Counted from the stretch's first letter, positions 17,965 through 26,807 are shown. The stretch is 64,000 nt of DNA from Bacteroides salyersiae WAL 10018 = DSM 18765 = JCM 12988 (GCF_000381365.1 NZ_KB905470.1:48501-112500), one strand, 5' to 3'. Numbers and translations: made by a program. The notes: generated from the sequence alone by a model not told the origin.

Positions 17965-18594
17965 ATGAGAACAAGAATAACAATGATTGTCTGCCTGTGC
18001 CTGCTTCTCGCGGGCCGGGCAAGCGCACAGTGGGCGGTGATAGACCCGTCCAACATCGCCCAGAGCATCGTGAACACCTCCAAGAACGTGGTGCATACCT
18101 CGACCACCGCCCAGAACATGGTGAAGAATTTTCAGGAAACCGTGAAAATCTACGAGCAGGGAAAGAAGTATTACGACGCGCTGAAATCAGTGAACAACCT
18201 TGTCCGGGATGCCCGCAAGGTGCAACAGACCATCCTGATGGTGGGCGACATCACCGACATCTATGTGACCAACTTCCAGCGGATGATGCGTGACGACAAC
18301 TTCACCGTGGAGGAACTGGGAGCCATCGCCTTCGGCTACACGAAGCTGCTGGAAGAGAGCAATGATGTACTGACCGAACTGAAAAACGTGGTGAACATCA
18401 CCACGCTCTCCATGACCGACAAGGAGCGCATGGACGTGGTGGAACGCTGCCATTCCAAAATGAAGCGTTACCGCAACCTCGTGAGCTACTACACCAACAA
18501 GAACATATCGGTGTCCTATCTCCGCGCTAAAAAGAAGAACGACCTCGACCGCATCATGGGGCTGTACGGGAACATGAACGAAAGATACTGGTAA
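17965..18594 (+). CDS. traI: TraI, DUF4141 VirB5-like protein
   Basis: This 209-residue protein has a cleavable signal peptide (CLLLAGRASAQ) and a mature part that is almost entirely helical (SIVNTSKNVVHTSTTAQNMVKNFQETVKIYEQ). Such secreted helical proteins before the VirB6 gene correspond to VirB5 pilus-tip proteins, and DUF4141 is the TraI family. It ends 4 bp before traJ. This is not the relaxase TraI of plasmid F. Confidence 0.85.
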   Translation: MRTRITMIVCLCLLLAGRASAQWAVIDPSNIAQSIVNTSKNVVHTSTTAQNMVKNFQETVKIYEQGKKYYDALKSVNNLVRDARKVQQTILMVGDITDIYVTNFQRMMRDDNFTVEELGAIAFGYTKLLEESNDVLTELKNVVNITTLSMTDKERMDVVERCHSKMKRYRNLVSYYTNKNISVSYLRAKKKNDLDRIMGLYGNMNERYW

Positions 18595-18598
18595 GACT

Positions 18599-19603
18599 AT
18601 GGAGTTCGACAACCTTCACCAGATTCTGCGCTCGCTCTACGAGCAGATGATGCCGCTGTGCGAGGACATGGCGGGCGTGGCGAAAGGCATCGCCGGGCTG
18701 GGCGCGCTGTTCTACGTCGCCTACAGGGTATGGCAGTCGCTGGCGAGAGCCGAACCGATAGACGTGTTCCCGATGCTCCGCCCCTTCGCCATCGGTCTTT
18801 GCATCATGTTCTTCCCCACGGTTGTGCTGGGTACGATAAACAGCATCCTTTCGCCCGTCGTGCAAGGCACGGCGAAGATGCTGGAGGCGGAAACGCTCGA
18901 CATGAACACCTACCGCCAGCAGAAGGACAAGTTGGAATACGAGGCGATGATGCGCAACCCCGAAACCGCCTACCTCGTGTCCAACGAGGAGTTTGACAAA
19001 CAGCTGGAGGAACTCGGCTGGTCGCCCTCCGACATGGTGACGATGGCGGGGATGTATATCGACCGGGGAATGTACAACATGAAAAAGAGCATCCGCGACT
19101 TCTTCCGCGAGATACTGGAACTGCTGTTCCAAGCCGCCGCCCTCGTGATAGACACCGTCCGCACCTTCTTCCTCGTGGTGCTGGCGATACTCGGTCCGAT
19201 AGCCTTCGCCATATCGGTGTGGGACGGTTTCCAAAGCACGCTCACGCAGTGGATATGCCGCTACATACAGGTCTATCTGTGGCTGCCGGTGTCGGACATG
19301 TTCAGCACCATACTGGCTAAGATACAGGTGCTGATGCTGCAAAGCGACATCGAGCGGATGCAGGCAGACCCGAACTTCTCGCTGGATTCGAGCGACGGGG
19401 TGTACATCGTGTTCCTCTGCATCGGCATCATCGGTTACTTCACCATCCCCACCGTGGCGGGCTGGATCATCCAAGCCGGGGGCATGGGCGGCTACAACCG
19501 TAACATGAACCAGATGGCTGGACGTGCCGGAGGCATGGCGGGCGGAGTTGCGGGAGCTACCGCAGGGAACGCCGTCGGACGCATCGGCAAGCTGCTGAAA
19601 TAA
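18599..19603 (+). CDS. traJ: TraJ, VirB6-like polytopic membrane protein
   Basis: A 334-residue inner-membrane protein with about five to six hydrophobic segments (residues 32-50, 62-85, 165-210, 255-275 and others) and a glycine-rich tail (GGMGGYNRNMNQMAGRAGGMAGG). This corresponds to VirB6, the channel component of the inner membrane. Part of an unbroken traG-to-traQ operon. Confidence 0.9.
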   Translation: MEFDNLHQILRSLYEQMMPLCEDMAGVAKGIAGLGALFYVAYRVWQSLARAEPIDVFPMLRPFAIGLCIMFFPTVVLGTINSILSPVVQGTAKMLEAETLDMNTYRQQKDKLEYEAMMRNPETAYLVSNEEFDKQLEELGWSPSDMVTMAGMYIDRGMYNMKKSIRDFFREILELLFQAAALVIDTVRTFFLVVLAILGPIAFAISVWDGFQSTLTQWICRYIQVYLWLPVSDMFSTILAKIQVLMLQSDIERMQADPNFSLDSSDGVYIVFLCIGIIGYFTIPTVAGWIIQAGGMGGYNRNMNQMAGRAGGMAGGVAGATAGNAVGRIGKLLK

Positions 19604-19635
19604 TCAATGTGCAATTATAAACGGAAAAAGTAAAA

Positions 19636-20259
19636 ATGGAATTCAAGTCACTCAGAAACATCGAATCGTCGTTCAGGCAGATACGCCTGTTCGGTATCGT
19701 CTTCCTCTCGCTGTGCGCCGTGGTGACGGTGTGGAGCGTGTGGAACTCCTACCGCTTCGCCGAGAAGCAACGGGAGAAGATCTATGTGCTGGACAACGGC
19801 AAGAGCCTGATGCTCGCCTTGTCACAGGACCTGTCGCAGAACCGCCCGGCGGAGGCACGGGAGCATGTGCGCCGCTTCCACGAGCTGTTCTTCACGCTCT
19901 CACCTGAAAAAAGCGCGATTGAACACAACGTGAAACGTGCCTTGCTGCTGGCGGACAAGAGCGTGTACCACTATTATTCGGACTTCGCCGAGAAGGGGTA
20001 CTACAACCGCATCATCGCCGGGAACATCAACCAAGTGCTGAAGGTGGACAGCGTGGTGTGCGACTTCAACGCCTATCCCTACCGCGCCGTGACCTACGCC
20101 ACGCAGAAAATCATCCGGCAGAGCAACGTCACCGAGCGCAGCCTCGTGACCACCTGCCGCCTGCTGAACGCATCACGGTCGGACGATAACCCAAACGGTT
20201 TCACCATCGAGGGTTTCACCATCATCGAGAACAAGGATTTACAGACAATCAAACGGTAA
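19636..20259 (+). CDS. traK: TraK, VirB8-like protein
   Basis: A 207-residue protein with a short cytoplasmic start, one membrane segment (IRLFGIVFLSLCAVVTVWSVW, about residues 16-38) and a periplasmic domain with NTF2-like character. This is the VirB8 topology, and TraK is a marker of the Bacteroidetes transfer system. It ends 6 bp before traL. Confidence 0.9.
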   Translation: MEFKSLRNIESSFRQIRLFGIVFLSLCAVVTVWSVWNSYRFAEKQREKIYVLDNGKSLMLALSQDLSQNRPAEAREHVRRFHELFFTLSPEKSAIEHNVKRALLLADKSVYHYYSDFAEKGYYNRIIAGNINQVLKVDSVVCDFNAYPYRAVTYATQKIIRQSNVTERSLVTTCRLLNASRSDDNPNGFTIEGFTIIENKDLQTIKR

Positions 20260-20265
20260 CGGATT

Positions 20266-20586
20266 ATGAAACGGAAAGTAAAAAGTATCAGAAAAACAAT
20301 GTGGGGCGTGTACTGGAAGCTCCACGACAAACGGAAACGGCTGGTGGAAAGGCTCAAAGGGTATCTGGACGGCTTGCCGCCGGAAACATGCCGCCGCATC
20401 GTGCTGGGGATGCTCGCCGCCTTCGCGGTGCTTGCCCTATACACCTTCGGCAGAGCCGTCTATGACATCGGCAGGAATGATGGCTCACGCATGGAAACGG
20501 GACACGCCGGACGGGTGGAGCTGCCGACCCCGGCGGAAACAGACAATCACTTAACACCTTATTTATATGGAACAGAAGAAGAATGA
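20266..20586 (+). CDS. traL: TraL, DUF3989 membrane protein
   Basis: A 106-residue basic protein with one central membrane segment (IVLGMLAAFAVLALYTFG, about residues 44-62). It fits TraL/DUF3989. Its end overlaps the start of traM by 20 bp, so the two are probably translationally coupled. Its biochemical role is unknown. Confidence 0.8.
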   Translation: MKRKVKSIRKTMWGVYWKLHDKRKRLVERLKGYLDGLPPETCRRIVLGMLAAFAVLALYTFGRAVYDIGRNDGSRMETGHAGRVELPTPAETDNHLTPYLYGTEEE

Positions 20587-21925
20587 ACCAAAGAATGAAC
20601 CGACGAAAGAGAACAAAGCCGCTCCCGACACGGGAAAGCCGAAGAAGGAGCGCGAACCGCTGACCGAGGCGCAGCGGCTGAAACGGCAGAAGATGATAGT
20701 CCTGCCCGCTATGGTGCTGGTGTTCATAGGGGCGATGTGGCTGATATTCGCCCCGTCCTCCGGCAAGGAGCAACAGCCGGGAACGGACGGCTACAACACC
20801 GAGATGCCCGACGCGGACAAGGCGAACCGGCAGATTATCGGCGACAAGCTGAAAGCCTACGAGCATGGGGAGATGGAGGAGCGTCAGGAGAGCCGCAACC
20901 GTGCCATCGGGCAGTTGGGCGACATGTTCGACCGAGAGATTGTGGGAACGGAGGACGGAACGGCCTTCGACCTCGCCAATCCGGGCGGCAAGGAGGAAAA
21001 GGCACAGCCCGCCACGCCGCAGACCATCCAATCCTCCGCTGCCGCCTACCGTGACCTGAACGCTACGCTCGGCAACTTCTACGAACAGCCGAAGAATGAC
21101 AATGCCGAGATGGAGGAATTGTTGGAGCGCATCGCATCGCTGGAGTCGGAACTGGAAAGCGAGAAGGGCAAGGCTTCCGCCGTGGACGACCAAGTGGCTC
21201 TTATGGAGAAATCCTACGAGCTGGCGGCAAAGTACATGGGCGGTCAGAACGGTGGGAAGCCGGAACAGGCGGCAGAGCCTGCCACCGTGCAGAAAGGAAA
21301 GAAGAACACGGCGACACCCGTAAGGCAGGTGACCCGCCAAGTTGTTTCCTCGCTTGCACAGCCCATGAGCAACGCGGAGTTTGTCGCCACTTTCTCGCAG
21401 GAGCGCAACAGAAGTTTTAATACGGCTGTCGGCACGGCGGAGGTATCGGACAGGAACACCATACCGGCATGTGTGCATGGGGCGCAGAGCGTGACGGACG
21501 GGCAGACGGTAAGGCTGCGCCTGCTGGAGCCTATGGCGGTGGCGGGCAGGACAATCCCCCGCAATGCGGTGGTGGTCGGCACGGGCAAGATACAGGGTGA
21601 GCGGCTCGACATCGGGATCACCTCGCTGGAATACGACGGCACGATTATCCCCGTGGAACTTGCGGTCTATGACACGGACGGACAGTCCGGCATCTTCATC
21701 CCGAACTCGATGGAGATGAACGCCGTCAGGGAGGTCGCCGCCAACATGGGCGGCTCGTTGGGGAGCAGCATCAACATCTCCACCAATGCCGGGGCGCAGC
21801 TCGCCTCCGACTTGGGCAAGGGGCTGATACAAGGCACGAGCCAGTACATCGCCAAGAAGATGCGCACCGTCAAGGTGCATCTGAAAGCCGGGTACAGGGT
21901 CATGCTTTACCAAGAAAAAGATTGA
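20567..21925 (+). CDS. traM: TraM, VirB10-like channel protein
   Basis: This 452-residue protein has a charged cytoplasmic N-terminus, one membrane segment near residues 44-62 (VLPAMVLVFIGAMWLIF), a long linker with a probable coiled coil (EMEELLERIASLESELESEKG), and a conserved C-terminal beta domain (VRLRLLEPMAVAGRTIPRN). This is the layout of VirB10, which spans both membranes and gates the channel. Confidence 0.9.
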   Translation: MEQKKNEPKNEPTKENKAAPDTGKPKKEREPLTEAQRLKRQKMIVLPAMVLVFIGAMWLIFAPSSGKEQQPGTDGYNTEMPDADKANRQIIGDKLKAYEHGEMEERQESRNRAIGQLGDMFDREIVGTEDGTAFDLANPGGKEEKAQPATPQTIQSSAAAYRDLNATLGNFYEQPKNDNAEMEELLERIASLESELESEKGKASAVDDQVALMEKSYELAAKYMGGQNGGKPEQAAEPATVQKGKKNTATPVRQVTRQVVSSLAQPMSNAEFVATFSQERNRSFNTAVGTAEVSDRNTIPACVHGAQSVTDGQTVRLRLLEPMAVAGRTIPRNAVVVGTGKIQGERLDIGITSLEYDGTIIPVELAVYDTDGQSGIFIPNSMEMNAVREVAANMGGSLGSSINISTNAGAQLASDLGKGLIQGTSQYIAKKMRTVKVHLKAGYRVMLYQEKD

Positions 21926-21962
21926 GAACAATAAAAAAATTACCACTAAAAATCCAAAAGTA

Positions 21963-22952
21963 ATGAGAAAAGTAATCATCATGTTTGCCCTCGCTATGGG
22001 CATCGCAACTGCCAACGCGCAGGAGAATGTAACCGTTGAAACGACCAACGGAAGTAATGAACAGCCGACCTTGACAAAGGAGGTCTATCCGCAGAAGGAG
22101 GCGGACGGTGACCTGTATCACGGGCTGTCGCGCAAGCTGACCTTCGACCGCATGATACCGCCGCACGGACTGGAAGTGACCTACGACAAGACCGTCCACG
22201 TCATCTTTCCGGCGGAGGTGCGCTACGTCGATTTAGGCTCGCCCGACCTGATTGCCGGGAAAGCAGACGGAGCGGAGAACGTCATCCGTGTGAAGGCTAC
22301 CGTGAGGAATTTTTCCAACGAAACGAATATGTCCGTCATCACGGAGGACGGCAGTTTCTACACCTTCAATGTGAAATACGCCGCCGAACCGCTGTTGCTC
22401 AACGTGGAGATGTGCGACTTCATCCATGACGGCAGCACGGTGAACCGCCCGAACAATGCGCAGGAAATCTATCTGAAAGAGCTGGGCAGCGAAAGCCCGA
22501 TGCTGGTGCGCCTTATCATGAAGTCCATCCACAAACAGAACAAACGGGAGGTGAAGCATATCGGCTGCAAACGTTTCGGCATCCAATATCTTCTGAAAGG
22601 CATCTACACGCACAACGGCTTGCTATACTTCCACACGGAGATAAAGAACCAGAGCAACGTGCCTTTCGATGTGGACTACATCACTTGGAAAATCGTGGAC
22701 AAGAAGGTGGCAAAGCGTACCGCCGTGCAGGAGCAGATCATTCTGCCGCTCCGCGCGCAGAACTACGCCACCCTCGTGCCGGGCAGGAAGAGCGAGCGCA
22801 CGGTCTTCACGATGGCGAAGTTCACCATCCCCGATGACAAGTGCCTTATTGTGGAACTTAACGAGAAGAACGGCGGCCGTCACCAATCCTTCGTGATTGA
22901 GAACGAGGATTTGGTACGCGCCAATACCATCAACGAACTTCAAGTGCGCTAA
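21963..22952 (+). CDS. traN: TraN, DUF4138 VirB9-like protein
   Basis: This 329-residue exported protein has a signal peptide (MFALAMGIATANAQE) and a beta-rich mature part. The element KTVHVIFPAEVRYVDLGSPDLIAG resembles the N-terminal domain of VirB9 family proteins, and DUF4138 is the TraN family. It probably forms the outer ring with TraM and TraO. traO starts 2 bp after it. Confidence 0.88.
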   Translation: MRKVIIMFALAMGIATANAQENVTVETTNGSNEQPTLTKEVYPQKEADGDLYHGLSRKLTFDRMIPPHGLEVTYDKTVHVIFPAEVRYVDLGSPDLIAGKADGAENVIRVKATVRNFSNETNMSVITEDGSFYTFNVKYAAEPLLLNVEMCDFIHDGSTVNRPNNAQEIYLKELGSESPMLVRLIMKSIHKQNKREVKHIGCKRFGIQYLLKGIYTHNGLLYFHTEIKNQSNVPFDVDYITWKIVDKKVAKRTAVQEQIILPLRAQNYATLVPGRKSERTVFTMAKFTIPDDKCLIVELNEKNGGRHQSFVIENEDLVRANTINELQVR

Positions 22953-22954
22953 CC

Positions 22955-23530
22955 ATGAGAAAGTACATCGCAATAATCATCGCGTCGCTTGCCCTTTTCA
23001 CGGGGCAGGCGCACGCCCAGCGATGCCTGCCGAAGATGCTGGGCATTGAGGTGAGGGCGAATATGGCGGACGGCTTTCATCCCGGCGGCAAGGACGGCGG
23101 GTACAGCTTCGGGGCTGCTCTCTCCACTTACACGAAGAAAGGGAACAAGTGGGTGTTCGGTGGCGAATATCTCCTGAAGAACAACCCCTACAAGGACACC
23201 AAGATACCCGTGGCGCAGTTCACGGCGGAGGGTGGCTATTACTTCAAGATACTGTCGGACGCCCGAAAAATCGTGTTCGTCTATGCCGGGGCTTCGGCTC
23301 TTGCCGGATATGAATCGGTGAATTGGGGAAAGAAGGTGCTGTTTGACGGCTCCACGTTGCACGACCGGGACGCCTTCATCTACGGCGGTGCGCTGACGCT
23401 CGATGTGGAGTGCTACGTGGCAGACCGTATCGCCCTGCTTGCCAATCTGCGTGAGCGTTGCCTGTGGGGTGGCGACACACGGAAGTTTCACACGCAGTTC
23501 GGGGTCGGCGTGAAGTTCATCATCAACTGA
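22955..23530 (+). CDS. traO: TraO, outer-membrane-type protein
   Basis: A 191-residue protein with a signal peptide (IIASLALFTGQAHAQ) and a mature part made of alternating beta strands that ends in FGVGVKFIIN, as in small outer-membrane barrels. TraO is specific to Bacteroidetes conjugation systems. It is followed 7 bp later by traP. Confidence 0.85.
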   Translation: MRKYIAIIIASLALFTGQAHAQRCLPKMLGIEVRANMADGFHPGGKDGGYSFGAALSTYTKKGNKWVFGGEYLLKNNPYKDTKIPVAQFTAEGGYYFKILSDARKIVFVYAGASALAGYESVNWGKKVLFDGSTLHDRDAFIYGGALTLDVECYVADRIALLANLRERCLWGGDTRKFHTQFGVGVKFIIN

Positions 23531-23537
23531 CACGGGT

Positions 23538-24422
23538 ATGGAACGGACGGAAATAGATGCAGTCAGAAGGATGCCGCTTGCGGATTTTCTTGCACGGTTG
23601 GGGCATGAGCCTGTCAGAAGGAGCGGAAACGAGCTGTGGTATATCGCCCCGTACAGGGGCGAGCGCACACCCTCTTTCCGTGTGAACGTGGCGAAACAGC
23701 TCTGGTACGACTTCGGTTTGGGCAAGGGCGGCGACATCTTCACGCTTGCCGGGGAGTTTCTGCAAAGCGGTGACTTCATGGCGCAGGCGAAGTTCATAGC
23801 GGAAACCGCCAACATGACGGTGACCGGATGGGAAAAGCCCGCCTATCTCCCTAAGCCGACCGAACCCGTCTTTGAGGATGTGGAGGTCGCTCTGCTGCTC
23901 CGCTCACCGCTGACGGAGTATCTGGCGGAACGGGGCATACCAATCGGAGTAGCATCCCGCCACTGTTGCCGTCTGAACTACGGCGTTCGTGGAAAACGGT
24001 ATTTTGCCGTCGGTTTCCCGAACATGACAGGTGGCTATGAAGTCCGAAGCCGCTTTTTCAAGGGGTGCATACCGCCGAAGTCCGTATCGCTGGTAAAGGC
24101 GAATGACATCTTGGCTGACGAGTGCCTCGTGTTCGAGGGCTTCATGGACTTTCTCTCCGCCGTGACGCTTGGTGTAACCGGTAACGCTGACTGCCTTGTG
24201 CTGAACTCCGTCGCCAACGTGGAGAAGGCGGCGGGATTGCTGAACGGCTACGGGCGCATCGGATGCTTCCTCGACCGTGACGAAGCCGGACGGCGGACGC
24301 TTGACGCTCTTGCCAAACGGTATGGGGCGCGTGTCGCCGACCGTTCCTCCCTCTATGACGGTTGCAAGGACTTGAACGAGTACCTGCAACAGACAACAAA
24401 AAACAGAAAAACAACCATCTAA
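23538..24422 (+). CDS. traP: TraP, primase-like protein without zinc ligands
   Basis: This 294-residue protein is built like a DnaG-type primase: an N-terminal region corresponding to the CHC2 zinc domain, then a Toprim fold with CLVFEGFMDFLSA and CFLDRDEAGRRTL. In the first region the framework ERTPSFRV and GKGGDIF is kept, but all four zinc ligands (C..H....C..C) are missing; WYIAPYRGERT stands where CPFH...T is expected. The Toprim acidic residues are present. It might prime the transferred strand in the recipient, or bind DNA only. Confidence 0.85.
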   Translation: MERTEIDAVRRMPLADFLARLGHEPVRRSGNELWYIAPYRGERTPSFRVNVAKQLWYDFGLGKGGDIFTLAGEFLQSGDFMAQAKFIAETANMTVTGWEKPAYLPKPTEPVFEDVEVALLLRSPLTEYLAERGIPIGVASRHCCRLNYGVRGKRYFAVGFPNMTGGYEVRSRFFKGCIPPKSVSLVKANDILADECLVFEGFMDFLSAVTLGVTGNADCLVLNSVANVEKAAGLLNGYGRIGCFLDRDEAGRRTLDALAKRYGARVADRSSLYDGCKDLNEYLQQTTKNRKTTI

Positions 24423-24435
24423 AAATCGAAGAAAA

Positions 24436-24933
24436 ATGAACATACTGAACAACAGAAACAAGAGAACAAACATCTTCAAGGCGGTGGCGTTATGCCTGAT
24501 AGCCGCCGTGTCATTCACCCTCGTATCGTGCGACGACGACATGGACATCCAGCAGTCCTATCCCTTCACGGTGGAGGTCATGCCCGTGCCGAACAAGGTG
24601 ACGAAGGGGCAGACGGTGGAAATCCGCTGTGAACTGAAAAAGGAGGGCGACTTCGCTAACACGCTTTACACTATCCGCTACTTTCAGTTTGAGGGGGAAG
24701 GAAAGTTGAAAATGGATAACGGCATCACCTTCCTGCCCAACGACCGCTACCTGCTGGAGAACGGGAAGTTCCGCCTGTACTATACGGCGGAGGGTGACGA
24801 GGCACATAATTTCATCGTGGTGGTGGAGGATAATTTCAAAAATTCCTACGAATTGGAATTTGACTTCAACAACCGGAACGTGAAAGATGACGGCTTTACC
24901 GCCATTCCCATCGGAGGTTTCAAACGTGTATGA
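24436..24933 (+). CDS. traQ: TraQ, DUF3872 protein
   Basis: A 165-residue protein with a hydrophobic N-terminal segment and lipobox-like LVSC followed by acidic DDDMD, so probably a lipoprotein. The mature part looks like an Ig-type beta sandwich (FTVEVMPVPNKVTKGQTVEIRCELK). It matches TraQ/DUF3872, the last of the named tra genes. Its stop overlaps the lysozyme gene by 4 bp. Confidence 0.83.
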   Translation: MNILNNRNKRTNIFKAVALCLIAAVSFTLVSCDDDMDIQQSYPFTVEVMPVPNKVTKGQTVEIRCELKKEGDFANTLYTIRYFQFEGEGKLKMDNGITFLPNDRYLLENGKFRLYYTAEGDEAHNFIVVVEDNFKNSYELEFDFNNRNVKDDGFTAIPIGGFKRV

Positions 24934-25463
24934 AGATGATGCGTATATTCATGACAATGCTCTGTTCGCTTCTGGCGGTCTGTTCTGTGTCCGCACAGAT
25001 CAGCCGCCAAGAGGGAGCGGACGGGCAGGCGGCAATCTACCGACTGCCACTTATGGAACGTGCTTTTTTATGCTGCCGCTACTTTGAAGGCTGGCACTCA
25101 GAAAAACACCACCCATACGTGGGTTGGGGTCACAAACTTTTGCCAAACGAGAAGTATTCGGCACGAACCATGACAAAACGGGATGCGGATGAACTTTTGA
25201 GGAAAGACCTGCGCAAATTTGTCGCCATGTTCCGTAAATTCGGAGTTGATTCGACTTTGCTTGGCACGTTAGCTTACAATGTGGGACCGGCGAAGCTCTT
25301 AGGCAGCAAGACAATCCCCAAAAGCACCTTAATCAAGAAGCTGGAAACTGGCGACAGGAACATCTACCGTGAGTATATAGCCTTCTGCAACTACAAAGGG
25401 AAACGCCACGCCATGCTGCTCAAACGGAGAAAGGCGGAGTTTGCGCTACTGTATATTCCATAA
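24930..25463 (+). CDS. Secreted lysozyme (GH24-like) of the tra operon
   Basis: This 177-residue protein has a signal peptide (MTMLCSLLAVCSVSAQ) and the core of phage-type lysozymes: FEGWHSEKHHPYVGWGH, with the likely catalytic Glu in FEGW and the conserved GxGH turn, then TLAYNVGPAKL for the N-G-x-x motif. It would open peptidoglycan for the transfer channel, the role of VirB1-like enzymes. It ends the tra operon. Confidence 0.85.
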   Translation: MKMMRIFMTMLCSLLAVCSVSAQISRQEGADGQAAIYRLPLMERAFLCCRYFEGWHSEKHHPYVGWGHKLLPNEKYSARTMTKRDADELLRKDLRKFVAMFRKFGVDSTLLGTLAYNVGPAKLLGSKTIPKSTLIKKLETGDRNIYREYIAFCNYKGKRHAMLLKRRKAEFALLYIP

Positions 25464-25486
25464 AAGGACTGACAAAACTGACAAAA

Positions 25487-25513
25487 GACGTGCCATATTC
25501 AACTTGGCACGTC
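25487..25513 (+). terminator. Hairpin after the lysozyme gene
   Basis: GACGTGCCA (25487-25495) pairs perfectly with TGGCACGTC (25505-25513) over a 9-nt loop. The following CTTTGCTT is a poor U-run, so termination may be weak. The right arm is also the -24 box of the sigma-54 promoter at 25504-25520. Confidence 0.5.
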
Positions 25514-25520
25514 CTTTGCT
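25504..25520 (+). promoter_or_regulatory. Exact sigma-54 promoter
   Basis: TTGGCACG, 4 bp, TTGCT matches the sigma-54 consensus YTGGCACG-N4-TTGCW at every position, with GG and GC 12 bp apart. Transcription would begin near 25,530, about 20 nt before the next gene. RteB of the same element is a natural candidate activator. Confidence 0.65.
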
Positions 25521-25552
25521 TATGTTAAGAAAAAACATTTATAACTCAACTT

Positions 25553-25882
25553 ATGTCATATTCAAACGTAACAAAAGATTTTCAAGGCTTCGTTGATTCG
25601 ATTGATATGAATTATCATGAGATATACGAATTTTACCAAGCATCTGTTGGTAATACAGAATCAAGTTCTTTATTCAGAGTTGAACCAGCAAATGGTAGTG
25701 AAGATACCATGATTGTGTATGAACCAACGAATAATGCTTTAAGGCTAACCCCAGATGCGGCAAAATTTTTACCTGAATGGATTGAAAGCAATCTAATGGA
25801 AGAAATGGATGCGGAGTCGTTTTATGGAATGAAGTATGCGCAAGAAAGAGATGAAGAACGGGAGGCAAAAGGTTTAGATTAG
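25553..25882 (+). CDS. Hypothetical acidic protein behind a sigma-54 promoter
   Basis: I do not recognise this 109-residue protein. It is acidic and soluble, without signal peptide or membrane segment, and ends in a charged helix (MKYAQERDEEREAKGLD). The middle contains RLTPDAAKFLPEWIES. The gene is AT-rich compared with the tra operon. It stands alone between the sigma-54 promoter and a strong terminator, so it is a single-gene unit. Confidence 0.7.
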   Translation: MSYSNVTKDFQGFVDSIDMNYHEIYEFYQASVGNTESSSLFRVEPANGSEDTMIVYEPTNNALRLTPDAAKFLPEWIESNLMEEMDAESFYGMKYAQERDEEREAKGLD

Positions 25883-25901
25883 AGCCTGCCATACATAAAC
25901 G

Positions 25902-25935
25902 AAAATCCGATGAAGTTGGGGCTTCATCGGATTTT
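25902..25935. terminator. Strong bidirectional terminator
   Basis: AAAATCCGATGAAG (25902-25915) pairs perfectly with CTTCATCGGATTTT (25922-25935) over a 6-nt loop, with A and T tracts at both ends. It separates the plus-strand genes from the minus-strand operon that ends at 25,949. Confidence 0.85.
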
Positions 25936-25948
25936 CTGCTTTTACATT

Positions 25949-26170
25949 TCATACATTCGGGATTGTTCCCGTGTCTATCACGCCACCGTCCCTGCAATGC
26001 TCGATGCTGCCGGACGTAAATCCCATGCTGTTGATTGCGATGTGGCGAATATAGTCCGCATACTCCTTACCTTGAAAATTCTTTCCCGTAAGGTTTCTGA
26101 AAATCATCTTTATGCTTATGCCGTCGTTGCCGTGCAAGATGATTTTTCCGTTCTGTCTGATTGTTTCCAT
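25949..26170 (-). CDS. Small hypothetical protein, last gene of accessory operon
   Basis: This 73-residue protein (METIRQNGKIILHGNDGI) is not recognised. It is soluble; the middle contains NLTGKNFQGKEYADYIRHIAINS. It is the most distal gene of the minus-strand operon that begins near 33,490. A pair of inverted repeats lies between it and the preceding gene. Confidence 0.55.
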   Translation of the reverse strand: METIRQNGKIILHGNDGISIKMIFRNLTGKNFQGKEYADYIRHIAINSMGFTSGSIEHCRDGGVIDTGTIPNV

Positions 26171-26224
26171 GATTAAAACTTGTTTTTTGTGAATGGTATC
26201 GCAGATTGGACAAAGGTTTCTTTG

Positions 26225-26282
26225 CTACTTTCTTTGTCCGCCATCATGCTCACTGAAAGAAAGTAGGGCGGCTTTCGCCGCC
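26225..26282. repeat. Two adjacent inverted repeats
   Basis: CTACTTTCTTT (26225-26235) pairs with AAAGAAAGTAG (26256-26266), directly followed by the GC-rich hairpin GGCGGC-TTTC-GCCGCC (26267-26282). On the minus strand they lie between two small genes and could attenuate transcription or protect the message. Confidence 0.5.
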
Positions 26283-26289
26283 CCGCCAC

Positions 26290-26598
26290 TCAAAAGCGTG
26301 TGTAAAGTCCTGTCACCATCGTGAATATTTCTTCCAGCATATCAAAATAAACTCCCTCGTGTACGGCAATGTCTTTCGTCCTGCACTCGAATGTCTTTTT
26401 GCTGAATGTCTTGCTGTAGAAGCGCATATTGTAGAGGTCTGCCCCTGCATCATAGATGATGTCAAGGCGGTTTGCGCTTGTCTTGTTCCTTGCAAGGCTC
26501 ATCCGTAAGCCGTTGCCCATATCTATGAAGTCACGGCTTCCCGTCATGGCGGTAAAGCGTTTTCCGCCTATCTGCTGTAATATCGTCTTTGCTATCAT
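26290..26598 (-). CDS. Hypothetical protein of the accessory operon
   Basis: A 102-residue protein I do not recognise. It starts MIAKTILQQIGGKRFTAMTG and contains NGLRMSLARNKTSANRLDIIYD, DLYNMRFYSKTF and a helical end. The beta-hairpin-rich sequence with no membrane segment suggests a small folded cytoplasmic protein. Such genes are common in the PcfJ/PcfK region of Bacteroides conjugative elements. Confidence 0.6.
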   Translation of the reverse strand: MIAKTILQQIGGKRFTAMTGSRDFIDMGNGLRMSLARNKTSANRLDIIYDAGADLYNMRFYSKTFSKKTFECRTKDIAVHEGVYFDMLEEIFTMVTGLYTRF

Positions 26599-26652
26599 AT
26601 CCTTTGTTTTTAGAGTTTTTAAGTGTTGGCGGTGCGGACACCGCCAACTTGT

Positions 26653-26807
26653 TCAAAATTCTCGCATCTCGGCAATGGGTGTCTGCCGTTGCAGCCACTC
26701 TTTCACACATTCCATGTTGTACTCGCTCGTGATAACTGCCGTATGGCTGTCGGTGGCGGTGAAGCGTGTGCTTTCGTAATTTATGCAAAGATTTACATAA
26801 GCTACGT
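26653..26807 (-). pseudogene. 3' part of the gene split by the RIT element
   Basis: Read on the minus strand from the element end, this encodes AYVNLCINYESTRFTATDS...PIAEMREF followed by TGA at 26,653. It has no start of its own. Joined to the 5' part (30,321-30,445) at the shared ACGT, the frame continues without a break and gives a 91-residue protein. Confidence 0.75.
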
